DNA from: Enoplolaimus lenunculus
Lineage: Eukaryota > Nematoda > Enoplea > Enoplida > Thoracostomopsidae
Direction of reading: 5' to 3'
Assembly (NCBI GenBank): GCA_030248215.1
Contig: JASANG010000846.1
Location: 1-64,000, forward strand
Length of the DNA stretch: 64,000 nt
This document shows, piece after piece, positions 56,066 to 64,000 of this stretch (position 1 is its first letter; each line of letters starts with the position of its first letter). A model generated the notes under the pieces. The model searched no databases and had not been told where the DNA came from. It saw only the letters and a program-made list of their open reading frames with translations. The position numbers and the translations under genes were made by a program.

Positions 56066-59000
56066 CTAATGGAATGTAAATTTGAAGGTTGCTCCGCCAC
56101 CGAAAGGATTAAATCCATGGAAAAACGGATGTTGAAAGCCACCTTGTTGGGATTCAGGATCAAGTGGGTCCTCGCCGGCGTCGAATTTTTTCCTTTTTTC
56201 TAAAATAAAATGTAAAAGTACATGAAATATGACGACAAAACTCTACGACTTATGTTTATATGAAGTGAATTTTTACCCTGTAGCGAACCCAGTTACACTG
56301 CTGATCTGACACAGTAAAAAGAACGGTTATTAAAAGATTCTTAACAAACCAGCCTGGAATTTTAAGTATCTACTTATGAATACCTACCGATATGGACTGT
56401 ACATATGTATTGTTTGATGATGGGCATAGCGTATGTACTTAGGTGCGGTAAGTGTAAACGCAACGCGTGTCGGAACAGTTAGTGTCAAACATTTAACGTT
56501 AGCATGTATATGTAGTGCTAGTACCAGGGATGTAATGGAGTAAGAACTAAATCTGTATGACAAAACGTCATGTAGCTTAATCTATTGCATTGGTAACGCA
56601 ACGTCTGTATTTGTATATGCTACACACGTTTTCACAATCGTGTCAACGGAGAATTTAAACACGAGGACAGCATGAAATATTGGCTCTTCCAAATATGATA
56701 ATCTTAGCACAGTACTATTTATTTATTTATTAGCAAATTTGGTGATGTATCGGCTGGGTTGTGGACGGCAAGGGCGTAACCACCTGTTGAAATCTGAGAA
56801 TCCAAATTAAAAATTATAAGGACGCGTTCTTAACAAAATATAAGCACAGTTTATTATGCTTGCGTATTCTTAACTCGCGCAATACGAGAAAGTTTAAAAA
56901 TGCTTAATTTTGAATGAGTTGAAGCCCTATCTGACTTAGTTTGAAATATTTAGCGCAGTAGATCTAGAATCTGTCAAACGGCGAGGCGAGGAATAAAATG
57001 AACCGCATGCTCTTAAAGTAGAACAACCTTGTGAATAAATTCGTGTTATATTCTTATACTAAGGTGTGCGCGTTGAACAATTTTAACCAGACAGAGCAGG
57101 GATCCCCACCAGTTTTAATTCGATCTCCACCCTACCCAACCCCAAACCGAACCTAATGGTGGTGTCCATCCCCATGATATCACTTCCTGGTTGGTACTAG
57201 TGGTACGTGATGCACAACAGAAAATAGTTACGCTTGAGAAATAAACAATATTCATGGTGGAGCATACATAAGAATTTAAGAAAAGGGTTAAGACAGCGAA
57301 ATCTACACGTAACTTGGTCTTTGCTCAGGAATGCCTTCATTCGTTCCACCCTGACACATTTGAGAAGAAATAAAAACAAACCTGGATCTGTTAACACTTC
57401 TTTGGCTGCGGCAATGTCAATAAAGCGCTTTTCTGCATTTTTCTTTTCTTCATCAGAAGAAAAGTTGTCCGGATGCCATTTTTGTGCGAGCTTTCTATAA
57501 GCCTTCATGATAGTGTGTTTGTTAGCGTTTCTGTAACCAAGCATTAAAAACAAACAATAAAAATATGCAGTAAAATTAGAATTTTAATATGATTTTCACG
57601 TACATACCTCGCAATGACCCACAGTTTTGTTGAAATTATTATATTATGTTATGCTGTATTTTTGATAATAACATTTTAATAAATAACTGTGTTAACCTGT
57701 TATGTGATAAATATTCCGGGTACTAAAATATCGCAGCCGGCAGGGTACAATCGGAACTACGAAATACCGGGACCAAAACCGCAAACCAAAAAACACCGGA
57801 ACCGGAAAGTGAAAAATAATGTTACTGATAAATTCGCTTGTAAACAGTAAAGACACTATTACCAGCATAGTGCAAAGCCGAACTGGAGTATACCGGAATC
57901 GGATTGGAACAACAAATTTACACCTGAATCGGAATCGGAACTACAAACTTTGTGATTATGCGGATAATTTGGATAAACAAGTTAATACTGATTATGGGCG
58001 TCTGTTGGCGCGCAACGCTTCTCAAAAACGTCGCATGAACAAATTGACAGTCATTACTTGGCTCTGTAAAACTAAACTACAATCAATTATTGATAGTTAA
58101 GTCATCGAAAACAATTTAATACATAAATGATGCAGAATTTTTAAAGAACATATCACAACAAGTTGGCCTAAAATTAAAATGTGGAAATTCCGATTCCGAC
58201 TGATTGTGCAATCGGAACCGGAACTCGTTTTGAATCGGAATTCTAATCGGAATCGGAATTTCGATTACACCCTGATTACTAGCAATAGCACGTATATAAA
58301 ATTTTTTAACTGTTTGATGTATTTCAGGTTCCCGATTACAACAGGTGCAAAATCTAGTTTACTAATGCTCTGTCAGCAATTTTCCAGAAACAAGTGAACG
58401 TAATTGCAACATTTGGAGCACATAAAGTAACAGAAAAACGCCCTATACAGTGTGGAGTATGAAACAACATGTAAATGTGGTGAAGTTAGGATATAGCAGC
58501 TTTTTGAATTTTCAATTAAAATTTCAATACCGAAAATATCGGACAATTCCCGTGAAAAATTACCGAATTTAATATAGGAACCGGATAGTAAAAAATATCG
58601 GATTTTCCTGTCAGAACTGGAATTCTGGTTGCGCCCTTGTAGTTGAATATAAACTCTTTCGTTAGAAATAAATTACTGGCGCACCCTGCTCGCAACCAGC
58701 ATAAACTTACCGGCGTACGCCCAGGATTTTGTAATAATCCTTCTTCTTCGATTGCTTTTGTAATTTCTTCGCTCGATTTAAACCTTCGTTTGCCCGTCGG
58801 TTGTTTTCGTCATGTTCGAGAGCACCTTGATAGTCCCGTATGGCTAAAATTATGTTATAGTACTTAAAACTTGAGGGTTGAATAATGTTTGATTAATTAC
58901 AATTTCTTAGGATTAATCTTAGTTTTACTTTCAAACCCAGAATCCATGAGTTGCTTTAAGGTCTCTGTTTGTTTGCTTTTTCCCCAAGTTGACTGAATAA

Positions 59001-62000
59001 GCCCAACGCAAATATATGTGTTGAAATGATATGTCACAATTATTCTTTTTATCGTACTTTCACTTATTTCACTTACAACATAAAATGACATAGGAACACT
59101 GACGCAATTATTGGCAACACAGTTATGTTCCAGTTTGTTCAACTTTACTTTATCTGTCCAAAATATTCGTAACTGATATATTCTAACCAACACAATTCAT
59201 GCTTATCGTAAATTTTTCTATATCAAAAAGAAATATAGTTGTTATTTGGATTAACCACATTCCAAAGTTCATTGATCAATATTGCCTGGGTTTCGCAAAC
59301 CAAACTTAAGCAATTAATATGTACTTAAGTGGTCAAGTTACGTTTTGTGCAAACAGAATGACGTCAAAGTTTTGCTTTCTATAATGAAGGTAACTTAAGT
59401 CTATAATCTCAGTTAGTCCAAGGTTATGTACAATGCTAGCACTGTTAGTTTGCGGCACCTCAATTTTGGTCTGCAGCTACAGTCTTTACTTAGCAAGGGT
59501 TATACTTAGGTGTGGTTTCAGAAACGCAGCCACTGTCTCTCAGAAATAAAATGGTGTTTCATGCAGAACACAGAGCTACTCGCCTTCATCAAATTGTTCA
59601 TTGGCTAAATATGCCTCAGCTCGATCACAAATTGTAGATACATCGCCCTCTTGAACACGCAATGCTTCACTACACAATGTAATACCTTTCACTGGATCAC
59701 CACCCTGAAACAATAGCATTCCGGAATCTGTACAACTTAAGCTATTGCCTTTAAAGAACGCTGGTAATTTCTAAAATATACATTATAAGTTTTTCATGTC
59801 ACACGTTTTACAGGTTTTCAAAGTTTCGTTAGATTAATACTGTATACAAGTTTCACCGTATAAGTTATACCCGCTGCAAACGAATACCAACCTTTGTATG
59901 ACACCTGCACAATTGCTTGTTAAGATCAAAGTTGATTCCCTCGTTATTCTCAGGAACAATTGTCCGTAGTTTCTCCGCTTTTTCAATACACTCGTTCCAC
60001 TTTTGGTCTTGAACCAATTGATTCAGGGTTTCTTGAGCTTTGAAGATCTTTTTGACGTTTTTGTAGTGCGGAAAGCATTCTTTATGATCAGGATTAAGTT
60101 TAAGGCACTCACGAACTTGTCTAAAATGTTATTCAACAAAAGAACAGTAAACGTGGTCTGCTAGCTGTACATTCACACCCGGTCAGTTCGTCTACGGGTA
60201 ATGTAACAATTTCAGGTATAGGACTTAATTTTATTTGCAAACCGTGAAAACACTTAACACTGGCAAAATGCTTCCAATAAAGATGAATACTAAAAATCTT
60301 GTTGAGCTAATTATTTTGCTGACAAACATCAAGGTAACAGATAGAAAATTCAGTATCACGACGTGGTACAGCTTATAATGCGATATAAAATGGAAATTGG
60401 TGGACAACATTGCACGTAAACGTACGACAAACTTTCTTCCGTGTCTCCAACACGAAAATATAAATGCGACAATTTAAGATACGCTTCCGTAGAATCTGGG
60501 ACTAGTTTTGTGGTTGCGCGTATATCCTGAATCGCTTTTTGAACATCACCAAGCACCTCATAGCACTGTGAGCGCTTATCCCGTAAATCTATATCCCATG
60601 GACAAACCTGTGAATTAAAACAAAACTAACTGCTAAATCTATTAAATGTCGTTCTTAAGCATCACTCATTTAGCAGATTGTACTATACCACTACAAAGTT
60701 GCATGGATACGCTTCTTTAACGACTTAATTTCTAGCTACTTGTAAATTAAAAGCAACCTACATCAAGAGCTTGAGTAAAGTAATGTTCGGCAGAAGCCAC
60801 ATCTCCAGTCTCAAAGTAGTTGTTTCCAGTGGTTATCTGATTTCGAGTTGGCTCAATCAAGCTCAGTTTATCGCGGGCTTCTTCGTTACGCGGTTCTTTT
60901 GCAAGCTACAATGTTATAAATTATTGTTATTAGCGTTTGCGGGGAATTTTTGTCATGTTGAGCGATGAGTAATCTTCAGTTCAGTTGGAAACACGATCTA
61001 CAATAAAAAAATGGTCCAAGAAGTCGGCTTGCAAAATTTTAAGCCTGCCCCCCAGGACCCCCCTTATCATCTGGGGGCCCCCCAGGAAAACTGCCCCCAG
61101 CAACATTAGCTGCCCCCCAGGAAACGCCCCCCGGTGGAAATTTTCAAGCTGTGGAGAAGCCAGATAAATATATAATGGTAGTTTTTGATCCGTAATCACA
61201 AATGTGTGCAGCACCTATCACCAGTTGGTGAGATGTTTTTAAGCTTTCGAACCAGTAAATCGTAAGGTTTGCAATTCAGCGCATTTTTCAATTCGGCTTG
61301 TCCTACTTCTGTGTCAAATTTGAGATTCGCAGCTATTGCAGGAGTTCTTCAGTTTGAAAACAAATCGCTAATTGGTGATAGGTATTATATGTATTTGAAA
61401 TAACGGGCACTTGCTGCAACGCCAAATGAATAGTTGACACTTGACAAAGTGTGCATTATATATTTGAAAAAACGATCTATGTAACTACTGAAATAACAAT
61501 TCAACAAACCAATTTTATAACCAGACAGAATTTGCAAAACTTTCATCGTTAGAAGAAATATTTAATATAAATACACAAATAATTTGGATTAGGCAAAGTT
61601 CGATAACAAAAATAAAGGCATACATAGAGACAAAACTCATGAACACGAAGTAGAAAACACAAAATCTGGGCAAAATAAAAACATACCACGTTCTCATAAT
61701 CCATATAAGCTGCATCCAAATTGCCTTGCTTCAGTAATACACTTCCTCGCTGGAGTCTCGCCTGAGGAATAAATACAACATACTGAATGCTTGTGATTGG
61801 TGATTGGAAAACAGCTAAAATATTTATATGATTTCCGCCGGCGACTGACCCTGATTTTTTTGGTGTTTCCAGGTTATCTGTAGCTATTTTCAGGACTTTA
61901 CGAAACATATGAGACCAAACATTTTTGTTCATATTGGTTGTATGTAATTCATAAGTACATTTAACGTAAAACTGCCACACCTTGGACACGGAAAATCCCT

Positions 62001-63989
62001 AAATGTCGACTAAATTTTCTATGTTTAGTAAGGTAGTGAACTGCTATTGCATTTTTATTCAATGATTTTAATTATTGCACTTTTTCTAATTTGCGCGCGA
62101 AGCAAGCGCTTAAATTTTGCAAGTAAATTGATATTTCCCGACTGGGCCAAATTGTTGGAAGAAACAGCTCTTCTATATGCCAGTTTGCATCAGAATAAAG
62201 TACATAAACTGTCTGTAAAAGGAATTAAAACTTACAAACTTACCGAAGAAAAATCAGGTTTTAATTGAATAACACGGTCTAAGTCAGGTAATGCCGATCT
62301 CGACCTGCCAGTTGCAAGAAAAACAGTTGCTCGGCGATACAATGTTTGATAGTTATTTGGATCCAGATCTAAAAATTAAACCAAAGCTGAAATACACCAA
62401 CCCTAAATTCATCATTTTGCTCGAACTATATATGCATACCAGGGTGCAACCGTAATTACAATTTACCGGAACCGGAATTTGAAAATTTTAGCGGGACCGG
62501 AAAGTGAAAAATGCATTTCACCAAAAATTTCATTTTAATCTTATTTTTTGCTCGATTATTTGTGCAATAACCTTAGTCGAACATAGGTATTTATTTTATT
62601 TGTTGTATTTTAGATTTTCATCATTGACTGAAGTGAAATCCACGATCAATGGCTTATATTCGGAGTACAAGTGGCTTTCAAAACAGATTCTTAGAAATTA
62701 GCAAAGTTAAGAAAACGGCCAAATTATAACACCGGAATTTTTAAATCCGGTAAAAATTTAACGGAACGGGAACCAGAAGCTGAAAAATGCCGGAACCGGA
62801 ATTCCGGTTGCACCCTGATGCATACACCAAAAATATATACGTTCCAATCAGAGTGCAACGGGATTACAAGTTACTGGAACCGAAAATTGAAAAATGCATT
62901 CCACCGGAAAATTCAGTAATTTTTTTACTATATTATTGGCAAAATAACCTTAGTTGAAGATAGGTATTTACTTAATCTACTGTATTCAGATTTGCTTATC
63001 CACGGAAACGAAATCTACTTTCAATGGCTTATTTCCGGTGATTGTCAAGGTTTATACATTATGCTAGTGAAATCTATTTCATTTTTGTCGCCATGTTTTA
63101 GTAAATTGCATGAACAAGAGGCTTCAAACGGCTTCTTAAAGATTAGAAAATTTAAAAAACGACCAAAAATTAATACTGAAAAGTTTACCGGAAGAAATGC
63201 CGGAACCGAAATTCCGGCTGCAACCTAGATGCAATGCATGGAAACGGTACTGACGAGCTTTTGTAAAACCGAATAGATACTGCAATATCCGACCAGAGTC
63301 GAATATCGAAGACTGATATTAGATGCATAGTTTTGAAATGTTCGTAATACGTACTAATTTACTCACGCCACACTTATTACTAATTTCAATGATTTTCAAA
63401 AAAGTTATTTTGGATGTTGATGACTTTGAGAGCAAAATTTAATCGACTGAAGAGTGATTTAAATATAGATAAATAATACGTGACGTATTTTATGTTTAAC
63501 TCAAAATTTAAACGACTAAAAGATATGTAATTCCACGCGGTAAATAAACATTTTGCTTTAATTTTTGTCGTCACTGCGATTAGGTACTTACAATAACTTA
63601 CCAACTGCAGCATGAAAATGAGTTAAAGCGTCTGCAAATTGGCCTTTCGATAAAAACTGTTTTCCCATCTCCAAATGGCGTTCAATGTCTTCTAACGTGG
63701 CATCGACAGCTGAAACACGGCATTAAACAAATGGCGTGCTACGTATACGACGGATACTTAACTAATCCAAAAATGGAAACATAGAAGAACAAATCGACGA
63801 ATATATACAATTATCTATTACAGTGAGCTTAATTAGTTTACGTAACGATTAGCTGTCGTCAATTGTCGTTCTTAACCATATATCAGTAAAACTGGAAAAA
63901 CAATTCCAATTGCCACTCACTCACTCACCTGTAATGTAAGTAATAAACAACGCCCATAAGTATGAAGACAAAGCTTCGGTAAAATCCAT
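56066..63989 (-). CDS. DNAJC3: DNAJC3 / p58IPK, ER-lumenal TPR and J-domain co-chaperone
   Basis: Family role: an ER-lumen co-chaperone that binds unfolded clients through TPRs and hands them to BiP, and inhibits PERK/PKR-type eIF2alpha kinases. Eleven exons on minus: 63989-63929, 63709-63602, 62368-62244, 61761-61687, 60905-60762, 60607-60426, 60120-59892, 59704-59584, 58843-58711, 57530-57382 and 56199-56066 (1,461 nt, 486 aa; human 504). A signal peptide fills aa 1-20 (SSYLWALFITYIT). TPR motifs run aa ~21-365 (for example YYRRATVFL-like LYRRATVFLATG, ARLQRGSVLLKQG, DRAEAYLANEQFDEA). The J domain starts at KKDYYKILGV (~381) with HPD at 412-414. The tail DAGEDPLDPESQQGG is diagnostic. The frame is intact throughout. 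The intron after 59584 starts with GC, not GT. No KDEL is seen, as is usual for this protein. Confidence 0.96.
57015..57192. mobile_element. Partial copy of the CAGGGATGTCA hAT element in a DNAJC3 intron
   Basis: GTAGAACAACCTTGTGAA, AGCAGGGATCCCCACCAG, ACCCAACCCCAAACC and the end CCCATGATATCACTTCCTGG align with 52008-52180. The left part is missing or too diverged to see. Confidence 0.65.
57741..58276. mobile_element. hAT-like element with TCGGAA motifs, ~535 bp
   Basis: Left CAGGGTACAATCGGAAC and right AATTTCGATTACACCCTG are inverted; subterminal AATCGGAATCGGAA words are strongly iterated at both sides. No clear duplication. It lies in the DNAJC3 intron upstream of the J-domain exon. Confidence 0.72.
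58495..58640. mobile_element. Right-end fragment of a CCGGAA hAT MITE
   Basis: ATACCGAAAATATCGG, AGGAACCGGATAG and AACTGGAATTCTGGTTGCG CCC; left end missing. It ends 70 bp before DNAJC3 exon 58711-58843. Confidence 0.55.
59281..59535. mobile_element. CACTGGCTG-ended MITE, copy 3
   Basis: Left ATTGCCTGGGTTTCGC, right TTTCAGAAACGCAGCCACTG; interior ACTTAAGTGGTC and AACTTAAGTCTATAATC blocks. It ends about 50 bp from the GC donor of DNAJC3. Confidence 0.6.
59581..59583 (-). promoter_or_regulatory. GC donor of a DNAJC3 GC-AG intron
   Basis: On minus the exon ends GATGAAG and the intron begins GCGAGT. Only this cut gives phase 1 and the conserved DE|AIRDY junction with the exon at 58843. The nearest GT (4 nt on) would break the frame. 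Confidence 0.8.
61045..61137. repeat. C-rich repeat with iterated CCCCCCAGGA
   Basis: CCCCCCAGGA-like words occur about four times with a GGGGGCCCCCC palindrome, within a DNAJC3 intron that is otherwise AT-rich. Confidence 0.7.
62440..62817. mobile_element. hAT MITE with CCGGAA motifs, 378 bp, perfect TSD
   Basis: Ends CAGGGTGCAACCGTAATT and complement of AATTCCGGTTGCACCCTG. ATGCATAC is exact on both sides (62432-62439 and 62818-62825). It starts about 70 bp upstream of DNAJC3 exon 62244-62368 on the minus strand. Confidence 0.9.
62849..63228. mobile_element. hAT MITE with CCGGAA motifs, second copy next door
   Basis: Left CAGAGTGCAACGGGATTAC, right GAAATTCCGGCTGCAACC. The inside matches 62440-62817 (AGGTATTTA, TCAATGGCTTAT). 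It lies only 31 bp away in the same orientation. Confidence 0.78.
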
Positions 63990-64000
63990 AACGTCAGAAA

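Overview
The window is nuclear DNA from an animal. Every confident gene is split by GT-AG introns of roughly 150-1,700 bp (one of 4.2 kb), the DNA is AT-rich, and gene density is about one per 10 kb. The gene set (PKG, DHHC acyltransferase, Kv-type channel, TIKI metalloprotease, THUMPD3, DNAJC3) and the compact but transposon-filled introns suggest an invertebrate deuterostome or similar lineage. An ascidian is plausible, but the sequence does not prove it.

Layout. Three genes lie on + and three on -, meeting tail to tail near 23-26.7 kb. On +: the 3' half of a cGMP-dependent protein kinase (83-6529), a ZDHHC24-type protein (10559-12919) and a Kv-type voltage-gated channel (17599-23178). On -: a TIKI/TRABD2 Wnt-inactivating metalloprotease (35502 down to 26720), the tRNA guanine-N2 methyltransferase THUMPD3 (52907 down to 46540) and the ER co-chaperone DNAJC3/p58IPK (63989 down to 56066). 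I rebuilt each gene by hand from splice sites. In the five whole genes the exon phases close exactly: 297, 507, 522, 446 and 486 aa. They share no single pathway; this is an ordinary housekeeping and signalling neighbourhood.

Two of the proteins carry striking changes at the catalytic or conducting centre in otherwise intact frames. The ZDHHC24-like protein reads DHHS instead of DHHC. The Kv-like protein has no TVGYGD selectivity filter; its pore loop reads FFSFSETAP, and it also has Gly in place of an S4 gating arginine and PIS in place of the S6 PVP hinge. These are the best candidates for unusual biology here.

The rest is dominated by short non-autonomous DNA transposons. At least five hAT-like families have 8-bp target duplications, and several carry iterated subterminal motifs (TTAGGC, CCGGAA, CCGGAG, CCGTTT, GGATAT). 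A separate ~342-bp family has compound inverted repeats and perfect 5-bp duplications (three copies). There is also a long TIR family ending in TACTGTAGTGACC, a CACTGGCTG-ended family and a CACTGCAAAAA-ended family. Nested insertions are common, and two elements abut splice sites of host exons. There are minisatellites at 14.9 kb, 32.5 kb and 32.95 kb, tRNA-like SINE heads, and one Ty3/Gypsy relic. No complete autonomous transposase was recognised.
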